A stretch of 64,000 nt of DNA from a virus. The notes under the pieces were generated by a model. That model had not been told where the DNA came from and made no database searches. It saw only the letters and a program-made list of their open reading frames with translations. The translations under genes were made by a program, and so were the position numbers. Of this stretch, positions 7,386-14,198 are shown piece by piece. Positions within the stretch are counted from its first letter, which is position 1. Every line of letters begins with the position of its first letter. The DNA lies in IMG/VR virus record IMGVR_UViG_3300046512_000087, positions 1 through 64,000 of that record; one strand, 5' to 3'.

Positions 7386-8351
7386 TCAGCTTCCACTCAT
7401 TTGGTTTAGGAGTGCCATGGTTGCTGCAATCTCATCAGCACCCACTTTTTCCGTAGATGAAGTATCTTTTACCAGAGTGGGTTTGTCAAATAAAGGTGCA
7501 GACGCCTTGACTGGTTTAACGGGGGCAGGGATTGCAATCAATTGCACGGCGACGTCGTGGTACTGGACCAGGAACCCAATCACCGGCTGCTCAGGTGCAG
7601 TCGTCAACCCCTTCTTCGCTTTCACTTCCCAGGCAAACGCTGACCAATTCTGGAGGGCCCAGTCAAGCACCTCAAAGCAACGGTCTCCCAGAGGCTTGAT
7701 CAGGTGCTTGAGTTGACCCACCTCCTTGGAAGTCAATTCCTTCTGGTAGTTCCCGTCATTCAACAGAGACATGCGGCTTTTCCACAGCATAGCCATACCA
7801 GATGCTGTTACTTTGCCAGTAGGTACGGCTGATTTTTTGGCTTCTAATTTCGCCATGACGTCATTGAGTTTCATGTCCCCATCCCCTGCAACTTCAGTTG
7901 CGTAAAGAGTCTCTGTTGTAGTCTGTGTTGTAGTCTCTGTTATAGTTTTGCCCTCAGGGGCAAATGGAAGTTTACAAAAAGACAAATGGAATACTTCAGA
8001 AGGGCAATTCAGGACCTTCTTTCCCTCCACACAAACCAGCCTGCAATGCTGCGTTGGGCTCCCGTCAAAGCGCATGATCTCCGCTTCGATAATCCCCTTG
8101 CTGATTAAAACGTCCATGCAGCGACGGGCCTGTTTCAGCGTCATCCCCAGCTCTGCATTCCAATCCTTTGTAGACTTGGCCAGCCACCACTTCCCCTGGC
8201 GCAGTACACGGAGTTTAGACCCTCCGTTTTTGGCTGGCTGATACCAGTAGAAAATCTGACTCAGCATCAGCGCAGCCATCACATCCCCATCCAACAAATC
8301 AACATATGACCTTTGAAAGGCCACAACTTCGTTAGTTGGCTCTTCAGTCAT
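7386..8351 (-). CDS. replication initiation protein, winged-helix (lambda O / replisome-organizer type)
   Basis: Probable origin-binding protein. Residues about 10-110 fit a winged helix found in phage replisome organizers (LMLSQIFYWYQPAKNGG, then STKDWNAELGMTLKQARRCMDVLISKGII). A Thr-rich linker (TITETTTQTTTETLY, about 135-150) separates this from a C-terminal helical domain. The linker DNA is a tandem array of three 12-bp repeats (7908-7943), recalling lambda, where the origin iterons lie inside gene O. A 14-bp repeat copy (7533-7546) is read as VQLIA. The start overlaps the upstream stop as ATGA. The family call rests on pattern and on the helicase next door. Confidence 0.72.
   Translation of the reverse strand: MTEEPTNEVVAFQRSYVDLLDGDVMAALMLSQIFYWYQPAKNGGSKLRVLRQGKWWLAKSTKDWNAELGMTLKQARRCMDVLISKGIIEAEIMRFDGSPTQHCRLVCVEGKKVLNCPSEVFHLSFCKLPFAPEGKTITETTTQTTTETLYATEVAGDGDMKLNDVMAKLEAKKSAVPTGKVTASGMAMLWKSRMSLLNDGNYQKELTSKEVGQLKHLIKPLGDRCFEVLDWALQNWSAFAWEVKAKKGLTTAPEQPVIGFLVQYHDVAVQLIAIPAPVKPVKASAPLFDKPTLVKDTSSTEKVGADEIAATMALLNQMSGS
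7461..7489 (-). promoter_or_regulatory. early promoter inside the initiator gene
   Basis: TTTGACAAACCC with the -35 at 7484-7489 and GATACT at 7461-7466, 17-bp spacer. It would transcribe the possible loader and the helicase independently of the initiator. Confidence 0.65.
7533..7546 (-). repeat. 14-bp inverted repeat, copy 4
   Basis: Exact copy inside the initiator gene, read as QLIA; 44 bp upstream of an early promoter -35. Confidence 0.95.
7908..7943. repeat. three tandem 12-bp repeats in the initiator gene (candidate origin iterons)
   Basis: Plus-strand units AGTCTCTGTTGT, AGTCTGTGTTGT and AGTCTCTGTTAT follow one another without spacer, with a partial fourth (AGTTTT) after them. They encode the Thr-rich linker of the initiator. 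Position and structure resemble the lambda origin inside gene O; origin function is inferred. Confidence 0.55.
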
Positions 8352-8557
8352 TTGAAGTATTCCATGTCGATCTGGTTGACCATGCGGGGATGGCGGGATT
8401 CCAACGTACGGCGGGCGATGGCCTCCAGTTCCAGCTCTGAATGGCTCAGATGGATCTTCATTTGCTTGGCCAGGGCTACGATGTTACTGGTGGGCACAAG
8501 CAGGCCTTGTTGGTCTACCAGCACCCCATACTCTTCGTCGAATTGCAGGATATCCAT
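8348..8557 (-). CDS. hypothetical protein, 69 aa
   Basis: Small soluble protein, mixed charge, no recognised family. It starts after a good GGAGAAG ribosome-binding site and its stop overlaps the initiator start as ATGA, so it is the leading gene of the initiator operon. A strong terminator (8572-8605) lies just upstream of its start, so an unseen promoter or partial read-through must supply its transcript. Confidence 0.65.
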   Translation of the reverse strand: MDILQFDEEYGVLVDQQGLLVPTSNIVALAKQMKIHLSHSELELEAIARRTLESRHPRMVNQIDMEYFK

Positions 8558-8571
8558 GTTTCTTCTCCGAA

Positions 8572-8605
8572 AGAAAAAGGAGCCCCTGTGTTAGCGGGCT
8601 CCTTT
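8572..8605 (-). terminator. strong rho-independent terminator
   Basis: On the minus strand AAAGGAGCCC pairs with GGGGCTCCTTT across a loop of about 10 nt and is followed by TTTTTCTTT. It closes the operon of the 136-aa gene ending at 8615. Confidence 0.9.
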
Positions 8606-8614
8606 GGCATTGCA

Positions 8615-9025
8615 TTACGCCGTGAAGTGGCGCTTGGACGAGAAGCCTTGGGCCAGAGTTTCCTGAACCTTGTCTTTCGGAGCTACCGAAGTGCCCTCGA
8701 AAGTCGCCAGGGTTTCCAGCAGTTCACCGAGGGTTTCGGTGTTGCACACAGCGCCCTGGTACGGGCCGTTGCTCTCGCCCTTTTGACCCCGCGCATAGAG
8801 GTTCAGGCCCAGGTCTCCGTCCTTGATACCGAAGGTAGCGGCGTTAGGCCAGAAGTGCAGCTTGTACTCGTCACTGCCTACCCGGCGCACGCCTACAGCG
8901 TTGTAGTCTTCTTCGCCATTACGCACGCCGATGACCAGATAGGTGTTGTGGGTGGTCAGGCCGTTGACGAAGACTGGTGCCTTGCCACGGGTCGGGACCT
9001 GTACATGCGGTTTATCTTGACTCAT
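8615..9025 (-). CDS. hypothetical protein, 136 aa
   Basis: Not recognised. Predicted soluble and beta-rich in the first 90 residues (alternating short strands such as TYLVIGVRNGEEDYNAVGVRRV), with a helical C-terminus. The gene is closed by a strong terminator and is last in the transcript beginning at the promoter 10156-10183. It lies 21 bp after the 359-aa gene with only a modest ribosome-binding site. Confidence 0.7.
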   Translation of the reverse strand: MSQDKPHVQVPTRGKAPVFVNGLTTHNTYLVIGVRNGEEDYNAVGVRRVGSDEYKLHFWPNAATFGIKDGDLGLNLYARGQKGESNGPYQGAVCNTETLGELLETLATFEGTSVAPKDKVQETLAQGFSSKRHFTA

Positions 9026-9046
9026 TTTGTATCTCCGATGGTTGAC

Positions 9047-10126
9047 TTACAGTTTGCCCGGCGAGTTCTCGTCCAGGTTTTGCCAATACAGCTCGGGGGT
9101 TTCCGGCAGCTGGTCAAGGCGGATGAAAAGATCAGACATCATCTCCTGATCTGTCTTGCAATCAATTGCACAACCCGACTGCTCCAGAAGCCGCCAGATG
9201 AACGCAATGACCTGATCCTTGACACCGGCCTCAAGATGGCTCCGAACCTCCCAGGCGCTCACACGGACGCTACAGAGGGGCATCACGAACTTGGTCAGCA
9301 TGTACACGTCAGTCTTCTCGCCCTCGACCAGATACGGGCGAGTTTGGCCGGGATTTTCGAACTGACTACCGACGCCATCAGGCACTTCCAGGAAGCGGAT
9401 AAACAGACAGAGCTTTCCAGCTTCCGGGGCCAGGGTTACCGACACGGCAATCCGGCTGCCGTTTTTGTGGGCGATGACCGTGTAGACGTTTTCAGAGCCA
9501 CTGCTCTTTACCGTCTGCTTGACCGATAGGGAGGGCATGAACTGGTTCAGGTCGAAGGAGTGTTCTTCCTTCTGCTGCTCACCATTTGCAATAGGACCAC
9601 TGGCATATCCACCCTCCACCTTCTGCTCCATCAGCATGCTGGGGATGGGCTCGGGGTAACCAGGAACGAGGGTCACCAGCTTGTCGAGTGAGGAATTCAT
9701 ACTGGTCAGAGACTGGGATATAGCGAACTGGACCAGATCCAGCCCCTTTTTATCCTTTTTAGCGAGAGGCAGTCCATCACCCTGTAACCAATCGTCGTAA
9801 GCGTATTCAACTTGGTCTTTGCCCAAACAATTCTTTTCCAACAGTTTGAACATGGACTCCTTTCCAACACCTGCATCCAGAGCGGCCTTGAACTGTGACT
9901 TCAGGATATGCAACACCCCTGGAGTCACTGGGGCCTTCAGGTTCTTGAAGAAGTCCGGGTTTTCTGCCTTGAAGTTTTCAAAGTAGGCCTTCGCAGACTC
10001 TGCGGTAATACCGGCCTGACCCGCGATCTTTTTCATCAGCTCAAGAGGACCCATGCCGTATTGCAGGCCCAGCTTTATCTCTTTCTCGATCTGCTGTTTC
10101 GGGGAATTTTCAGGTAAATCAGACAT
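9047..10126 (-). CDS. hypothetical early protein, 359 aa
   Basis: Function unknown. The N-terminal 130 residues are helical and Lys/Glu-rich. The middle is Ser/Gly-rich, and the C-terminal 150 residues look like a compact alpha/beta domain (VYTVIAHKNGSRIAVSVTL, then LCLFIRFLEVPDG). The ATG at 10126 is chosen over the GTG at 10135 because the latter lies inside the CCAATGGAGTG leader. A 14-bp repeat copy (9157-9170) is read as AIDCK near the C-terminus. The gene is first after a near-consensus early promoter, so strong early expression is expected. Confidence 0.75.
   Translation of the reverse strand: MSDLPENSPKQQIEKEIKLGLQYGMGPLELMKKIAGQAGITAESAKAYFENFKAENPDFFKNLKAPVTPGVLHILKSQFKAALDAGVGKESMFKLLEKNCLGKDQVEYAYDDWLQGDGLPLAKKDKKGLDLVQFAISQSLTSMNSSLDKLVTLVPGYPEPIPSMLMEQKVEGGYASGPIANGEQQKEEHSFDLNQFMPSLSVKQTVKSSGSENVYTVIAHKNGSRIAVSVTLAPEAGKLCLFIRFLEVPDGVGSQFENPGQTRPYLVEGEKTDVYMLTKFVMPLCSVRVSAWEVRSHLEAGVKDQVIAFIWRLLEQSGCAIDCKTDQEMMSDLFIRLDQLPETPELYWQNLDENSPGKL
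9157..9170 (-). repeat. 14-bp inverted repeat, copy 5
   Basis: Exact copy inside the 359-aa early gene, read as AIDCK. Confidence 0.95.
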
Positions 10127-10155
10127 TGCGACCACTCCATTGTTTTGTTACCCGT

Positions 10156-10183
10156 ATCTTACCAAATACGGGTAGTTTGTCAA
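10156..10183 (-). promoter_or_regulatory. strong early promoter with overlapping inverted repeat
   Basis: TTTGACAAAC (-35 at 10178-10183), 16-bp spacer, TAAGAT (-10 at 10156-10161). Arms ACCCGTAT and ATACGGGT form an 8-bp inverted repeat enclosing the -10, a likely operator. The leader downstream carries CAATGGAGTG at 10133-10142. Confidence 0.85.
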
Positions 10184-10187
10184 ATGA

Positions 10188-11366
10188 TTAAAGCCAGTTG
10201 TGCTGCTTAATCAGCGTGTAAACCAGCTCTGAAACCTCGGCATGGCTGTAGTCATCACCGGCAGTTTTCAAGGCTGTAGTGATAGCCATCAGGTGCGATC
10301 CAGCTGGAGCCTTTCCCATCAGCGTCTGGTACACGCGCATAGCGAAGGTGCGGCCATCCGTGAAGCCCATGCGCGGGATCTTCAGCACCAGATCAATGCG
10401 GCCTTCCCGATACAGCTCAGACGGGATGACAGCCACGGCGTTAGTAGTCATGACAGTAATGATCCGGCCCTGGTGCTCTGCCAGCCACCACAACAGCTGG
10501 CTCATGATGCGCTGGGTTACCCCGCCGTCATCCTTGTCATTGAAGACCTTCTCGATCTCGTCCAGCAGCAACACGCAGGGAGATTCCCGCTCCAGCAAGG
10601 CCAGGGCTCTCGACACCCGAGCCTCGGACTCACCAATGTATCTGTTCAGCGTAGACGCGATGTCCAGACGGAACAACGGGCAGCCAAAGAACTTGGCAAT
10701 AGCCTTGGCCGACATGGATTTGCCCACGCCAGGAGGGCCATCCAGCAGTACGCCACGGGGAACCAGCTTGGGCGGCGTGTTGGGGTTCACGAAGTATTTC
10801 TTGTTCAGCTCCAACCACTTCGTCAGCTTTTCTGGGAAGTCGTAGAAGTCGTAGTCAGTTTCAATCGGGATCAAGCCCTGAACCTGTTCCCCCAGCTGGG
10901 CGCGGGTACGGCGCAGCGCCACCGAGGACATCTCGCCCTTGGCCTGGGTCAGCCGCAGCACCTCGTCGGACTTCTTCAGGCTCAAACCCTTCAGGACTGG
11001 GTACAGGGTCAGCGCTTGCCCGGCTTCCACGAAGTCTTCCAGCAACTGGTAGACCATTTCCTTCGGCGTGGAAAGCACCCCGCAGTCCATGATCAGGTCA
11101 GAGCCAGCGTGCGGAGGATTGAACACCACCAGCGTGTGTTCCTCCTTTCGAAACAGCAGGTAGAGAGCTTCGGTCACCAGATCCGCGTCGTCTGTCCAGT
11201 AGACACCGGGCCCCAGAGATTTCACATTGGCTGCCAGCTTCAGCATCTTGTGTGTGGACTCGAACACCGTGTCTGCAATTGATTGCAAAACCCGGATGCG
11301 GTTAACCGGGTCATCGGTATGCACGCCAACCACGGGAATCTGGGCTTTTAATGCCAGTTCTAACAT
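10188..11366 (-). CDS. AAA+ ATPase
   Basis: ATP-driven remodelling protein of the classic AAA type. Walker A DGPPGVGKS lies at 209-217, Walker B LLLDE ends at Asp269-Glu270, and a sensor-1 strand with TTNA is at 307-310. The first 190 residues are a separate alpha/beta domain with no known fold. No protease domain follows, so it is not an FtsH. The start ATG at 11366 has AGAGG correctly spaced. A 14-bp repeat copy (11274-11287) is read as LQSIA. It lies just upstream of an early promoter and shares its operon with the 128-aa gene. Its substrate is unknown; clamp-loader or moxR-like roles are possible but unsupported. Confidence 0.85.
   Translation of the reverse strand: MLELALKAQIPVVGVHTDDPVNRIRVLQSIADTVFESTHKMLKLAANVKSLGPGVYWTDDADLVTEALYLLFRKEEHTLVVFNPPHAGSDLIMDCGVLSTPKEMVYQLLEDFVEAGQALTLYPVLKGLSLKKSDEVLRLTQAKGEMSSVALRRTRAQLGEQVQGLIPIETDYDFYDFPEKLTKWLELNKKYFVNPNTPPKLVPRGVLLDGPPGVGKSMSAKAIAKFFGCPLFRLDIASTLNRYIGESEARVSRALALLERESPCVLLLDEIEKVFNDKDDGGVTQRIMSQLLWWLAEHQGRIITVMTTNAVAVIPSELYREGRIDLVLKIPRMGFTDGRTFAMRVYQTLMGKAPAGSHLMAITTALKTAGDDYSHAEVSELVYTLIKQHNWL
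11274..11287 (+). repeat. 14-bp inverted repeat, copy 6
   Basis: Exact copy inside the AAA+ gene, read as LQSIA. Confidence 0.95.
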
Positions 11367-11376
11367 TTCATGCCTC

Positions 11377-11763
11377 TTACAGAGAAGCCAGCATCTGGCC
11401 GTAGGGGGTCACCTGACCGTCTTCTGCAATCAATTGCAAAACAACCGGGCCATTGAAGTCATCGGCGGTCGTGGCGTAAGGGTTGAACAAAGTCTTCGGT
11501 ACTGGCTCCAGGTCTTCCAAGTAGCGGAACTCCACGGGGAGCTTTATGCCGCCGAAGTTGGAGTGGAAGCACACCACGCCATTGGGCTCTTTTAAAACCA
11601 CCCGGACTTTCGTGGATTGCAACCGCTCAGGGAACGCTGTGAACTTTGGAATGGGGCGATTCAGAGCCCGTAATGCCTGGGCTTGTGCAGCGAATACTGC
11701 GTGTGCGGGGGTTACAGCCTCAACGACTTCATAACTACCATTCGAGACGAGCAATACTTTCAT
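11377..11763 (-). CDS. hypothetical early protein, 128 aa
   Basis: Unknown soluble protein. The ATG at 11763 (MKVLLVSNGSY) is preferred over an upstream in-frame ATG at 11826, which lies inside the promoter; the chosen start follows the conserved CCAATGGAGTG leader. A 14-bp repeat copy (11425-11438) is read as QLIA near the C-terminus, only 151 bp from the next copy in the AAA+ gene, one of the closest pairs in the window. It is cotranscribed with the AAA+ ATPase, so it may be its adaptor; that is inference. Confidence 0.72.
   Translation of the reverse strand: MKVLLVSNGSYEVVEAVTPAHAVFAAQAQALRALNRPIPKFTAFPERLQSTKVRVVLKEPNGVVCFHSNFGGIKLPVEFRYLEDLEPVPKTLFNPYATTADDFNGPVVLQLIAEDGQVTPYGQMLASL
11425..11438 (-). 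repeat. 14-bp inverted repeat, copy 7
   Basis: Exact copy inside the 128-aa gene, read as QLIA; opposite orientation to copy 6, 151 bp away. Confidence 0.95.
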
Positions 11764-11797
11764 CCGTGACACTCCATTGGATTTTGCTGGTAGCCGT

Positions 11798-11825
11798 ATG
11801 ATAGCAAATTGACCTGGTTTGTCCA
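11798..11825 (-). promoter_or_regulatory. early promoter for the AAA+ operon
   Basis: TTGGACAAACC variant with -35 TGGACA at 11820-11825, 16-bp spacer and TATCAT at 11798-11803. The transcript carries CCAATGGAGTG at 11770-11780 before the start at 11763. Confidence 0.75.
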
Positions 11826-11842
11826 ATAGTTTCCTTCAGGCG

Positions 11843-11880
11843 AAAAAAATCCCGGGCCTCAAGACGGAGATACCGGGATT
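11843..11880 (-). terminator. strong terminator ending the lysis/virion block
   Basis: On the minus strand AATCCCGG pairs with CCGGGATT and is followed by a run of seven T. It lies between the Rz stop and the early promoter of the AAA+ operon and marks the late/early boundary. Confidence 0.9.
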
Positions 11881-11900
11881 CAAAGGGTGTAGCAGGGGAA

Positions 11901-12494
11901 CTATGGTTGGGGAACCACAAGCTGCATTCTTGCAAAGATCCCCTGGTATTTCAAGTACCATTGTTGCCACGCCGCAATCACTTCACCCCTGGCGTTACAT
12001 TCGAGGTTGTTTTCGCTGGTAACGATAGAGATTCCAGAGAGCGTAATGCCGGACGGGGCGTCAACATCTCCGGGCTTACTGGCGGCCATTCCGGTGGCGG
12101 TGGGCAGGCCAATGGACGAGTTGAACACCCACTGAAAGCCAGCAGGGACAGGACAAGCAGCGTCAGCTTTCTGAGTAACATACTTCGTGACCTCTTTGAT
12201 GACTTCTTTCACTGGAAGCTGCCGATTCTGGGCCTCCAGCAGTTGCTTACTCAGGCCATCCTGAATGTCCTTGCTCTCGGCGGCTTGGCGCTTCAGCTCA
12301 CGGTCCCAAGCATCCTTCTGGAGTTCCTTGTCCTTCTTGGTGGTATCAACAAGGGAATCGTACTGCCCTTTCCACTTGGCTGTCCCCTCCATCTCGCCCC
12401 ACTTGAAGACCAGGAACAGCACCAACACTACAACCACAGCTCCGACCACGATCTGGCCAAAGGTAGACTTCAGGAACAGGATGATGCCGTCCAT
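11901..12494 (-). CDS. Rz: i-spanin (Rz)
   Basis: Inner-membrane subunit of the spanin complex that fuses or disrupts the outer membrane at the last step of lysis. An N-terminal membrane anchor of about 18 residues (13-30) is followed by a long charged coiled coil (about 35-95) rich in Lys, Glu and Gln, then a Gly/Ser/Ala-rich C-terminal part. At 197 aa it is longer than lambda Rz (153). The o-spanin gene is entirely contained in it in another frame, as in lambda. The ribosome-binding site is AAGGAGT. It is the last gene of the lysis cassette and ends just before a strong terminator. Confidence 0.85.
   Translation of the reverse strand: MDGIILFLKSTFGQIVVGAVVVVLVLFLVFKWGEMEGTAKWKGQYDSLVDTTKKDKELQKDAWDRELKRQAAESKDIQDGLSKQLLEAQNRQLPVKEVIKEVTKYVTQKADAACPVPAGFQWVFNSSIGLPTATGMAASKPGDVDAPSGITLSGISIVTSENNLECNARGEVIAAWQQWYLKYQGIFARMQLVVPQP
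11978..12181 (-). CDS. Rz1: o-spanin lipoprotein (Rz1), embedded in Rz
   Basis: Outer-membrane lipoprotein partner of Rz. The signal peptide (MLLRKLTLLVLSLLAFSGC) ends in a lipobox with the modified Cys at residue 19, and the mature part is Pro-rich (CPPPPEWPPVSPEM), typical of Rz1. It is 67 aa, within the usual 60-100. The gene lies wholly inside Rz in another reading frame, with its own GAGGT ribosome-binding site. Overlap, lipobox and position together make the call strong. Confidence 0.88.
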   Translation of the reverse strand: MLLRKLTLLVLSLLAFSGCSTRPLACPPPPEWPPVSPEMLTPRPALRSLESLSLPAKTTSNVTPGVK

Positions 12495-12504
12495 TCAGGA
12501 CTCC

Positions 12505-13014
12505 TTAGAAACGGAATTTCAGCTCGCCAGTTGAGAACAGATAGCTTTCGGTGGTACGGCGGCGGGTGAGCCCAGCCAGGGGAACCAGAACCCCCTTGAC
12601 CCGGCCCTTGTTCCAGTCGAGGAACGCCGTAGCTGCCCGGCGCAGGTCACCCTGCTTCCAGTACATGATGATGTCAGAGTCGGCCACATCGCCACGCTTG
12701 CCATCACGGATACCAGCTCCGGTGTTGAAGATCAAGCACACCAGTGCATCGAACTGGTCCTGGGTCGGGGTGATGCCGACTTTGTTCAGCAACGCATTGG
12801 CATCACGCACCTTGGATTCAGCGTCTTTCGTCAGCAGCTCGTCAGCCTGGATACGGCTCATGGGAATTGGGAAGGTTTCGCCAGCCAGGACCTTGTGGCC
12901 CCAGCCGATAGTCCCGTTGCCGGTGTCATCCTGGTACACAGAAGGAGCAAAGCCCCCATTGGGGCCCTGTTCGTATTCCTGGAGTACCGCAAGGCCCTTT
13001 GGACCCAACTTCAT
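12505..13014 (-). CDS. endolysin, lysozyme-type muramidase (GH24)
   Basis: Cleaves peptidoglycan glycan strands during lysis. The N-terminus carries the phage-lysozyme pattern: a helix with LQEYEQG (catalytic Glu candidate at 15), then YQDDTGNGTIGWGH, whose Asp and Thr complete the usual E-D-T triad. The gap between Glu and Asp is about five residues longer than in T4 lysozyme. The ATG at 13014 is chosen over upstream in-frame ATGs because it overlaps the holin-like gene stop and AGGGA lies before it. It is 169 aa with no signal peptide or anchor, so it needs a holin for release, and candidate holins lie directly upstream. Confidence 0.88.
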   Translation of the reverse strand: MKLGPKGLAVLQEYEQGPNGGFAPSVYQDDTGNGTIGWGHKVLAGETFPIPMSRIQADELLTKDAESKVRDANALLNKVGITPTQDQFDALVCLIFNTGAGIRDGKRGDVADSDIIMYWKQGDLRRAATAFLDWNKGRVKGVLVPLAGLTRRRTTESYLFSTGELKFRF

Positions 13015-13015
13015 A

Positions 13016-13468
13016 TTACTGGGCATTTCCCTGATCTCCGACATTTGGGTTGGGTGGGCCCACTGCATCCGTGGCCCGTTTTTCAAAGCGCAGGTAGATA
13101 GCGGTCATGAAGCGGCTGCCACCAAAACCTGCAAGAGAGCACGCTACTGCTTCCAGCGCCGGGCGCACAGCCCAGGTCTCACACACCAGGAACACGATGA
13201 TCGAGGCCAGGGTGGCGTTAACCATGTCGGAGGCGATTACAACTCCAGTTTTACCTGTGGGGAATCCCTCTTTGGCAAATCGTTGAAGGACTGAGGCCAG
13301 CCCTCCCCAGAATGCCATGAGCAGCACGTAGCCAAACTTGGCCAGAGGGATCTCAAAGGCCGTCAACATGTCATCCGCCGCCCATACCGACATTGAGTAC
13401 AGTAGGGTTGCGCCGATCATGGTCAGCTTAATAGAAAGCTGTGAACGGTCGTCTTTTTTCATTCCCAC
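13016..13468 (-). CDS. probable holin
   Basis: Membrane protein expected to permeabilise the inner membrane and let the endolysin out. Three hydrophobic segments are visible (LTMIGATLLYSMSVWAA, FGYVLLMAFWGGLASVL, ASIIVFLVCETWAV), with a charged N-terminus and a polar C-terminal tail, similar to LydA-like holins. The start is uncertain: GTG at 13468 has GGAG at 8 nt, ATG at 13462 is also possible, and an upstream ATG at 13495 is less likely. The 5' end overlaps the previous membrane protein gene by about 40 bp. Its stop sits beside the endolysin start. Confidence 0.75.
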   Translation of the reverse strand: MGMKKDDRSQLSIKLTMIGATLLYSMSVWAADDMLTAFEIPLAKFGYVLLMAFWGGLASVLQRFAKEGFPTGKTGVVIASDMVNATLASIIVFLVCETWAVRPALEAVACSLAGFGGSRFMTAIYLRFEKRATDAVGPPNPNVGDQGNAQ

Positions 13469-13955
13469 AATGCACTCTCCTTTGGGTCTTGGCATCCAGG
13501 TAATACAGCCATGATACGAACCCGACGTACACCGGCCCCAGAAAGTCTACTGAAGTGATAACCCCATCGAACAGACCGGTGTACCAGAGTGCCAACCACA
13601 CACAGCCAGCAAAAGCGTATCCGGGTGTGCGAGCCTTCACCAACATCACTGTCAAAAAGTGAGGCTGGTACTGGGGTCCTTTTACATGAATCCTTTTGAA
13701 GCTCCACACCTCCAGCAGGCAAGGCAGAAGTACGCCAAGGCTGGACAACAGCAGGGCAAGATCCCAGGCCTTCTCGTATCGAGCCAGGGACCAGCTACCA
13801 AACTGGATGGGGTCATAGCTGGTATATGAGGCAAAGACACCAAAACAGAACATTTGGATGCCCAATAAGAGTCTTACTGCTGACTTAGGTGCTTTGTTGG
13901 GCATGCGACGATCCGTTTTGCAATTGATTGCAGCACTGTCCATTTTACGAGTCAT
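13428..13955 (-). CDS. membrane protein of the lysis cassette, 175 aa
   Basis: Four hydrophobic segments are visible (LLLGIQMFCFGVFASY, LALLLSSLGVLLPCLLEVW, FAGCVWLALWYTGLFD, PVYVGFVSWLYYLD), with a basic N-terminus and C-terminus. It overlaps the start of the holin-like gene, a layout seen in holin/antiholin pairs. Whether it is a second holin, an antiholin or unrelated cannot be told. The start is ATG at 13955 after GGAGG. A 14-bp repeat copy (13919-13932) is read as AINCK within its first 15 residues. Confidence 0.72.
   Translation of the reverse strand: MTRKMDSAAINCKTDRRMPNKAPKSAVRLLLGIQMFCFGVFASYTSYDPIQFGSWSLARYEKAWDLALLLSSLGVLLPCLLEVWSFKRIHVKGPQYQPHFLTVMLVKARTPGYAFAGCVWLALWYTGLFDGVITSVDFLGPVYVGFVSWLYYLDAKTQRRVHCGNEKRRPFTAFY
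13919..13932 (+). repeat. 14-bp inverted repeat, copy 8
   Basis: Exact copy inside the lysis-region membrane protein gene, read as AINCK. Confidence 0.95.
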
Positions 13956-13970
13956 GATGCCTCCGAGCCA

Positions 13971-14198
13971 CTACACAATTATATTTTCGAGAGTCAGCGT
14001 TGGAGCCTTGCCGTCGATCTTTCCATCAACAACAAATACTCGCTGGTTCTCGCTATATACCTCGGTGGCAGTCGCTCTAATAGTACCGCCACCTAGGAGT
14101 TGGACCACGTAGTTACCGTTACTGACCGTCAGGACGTCGCCAATTACTTTCGGAGAATCCGGCAGCAGATCAAGGAATTTGTTCCAGATATTCTCCAT
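13971..14198 (-). CDS. small virion-region protein, 75 aa
   Basis: Unknown. The sequence reads like a single small beta-barrel or SH3-like domain (VIGDVLTVSNGNYVVQLLGGGTIRATAT, then QRVFVVDGKIDGKAP). It starts by TAATG overlap with the baseplate/hub-like gene and lies before the lysis cassette, so it is probably a minor tail-tip component. Confidence 0.65.
   Translation of the reverse strand: MENIWNKFLDLLPDSPKVIGDVLTVSNGNYVVQLLGGGTIRATATEVYSENQRVFVVDGKIDGKAPTLTLENIIV

Noticed and set aside
10188-11366. FtsH-like protease
   Set aside because: The AAA domain lacks a following HEXXH protease domain and membrane spans.
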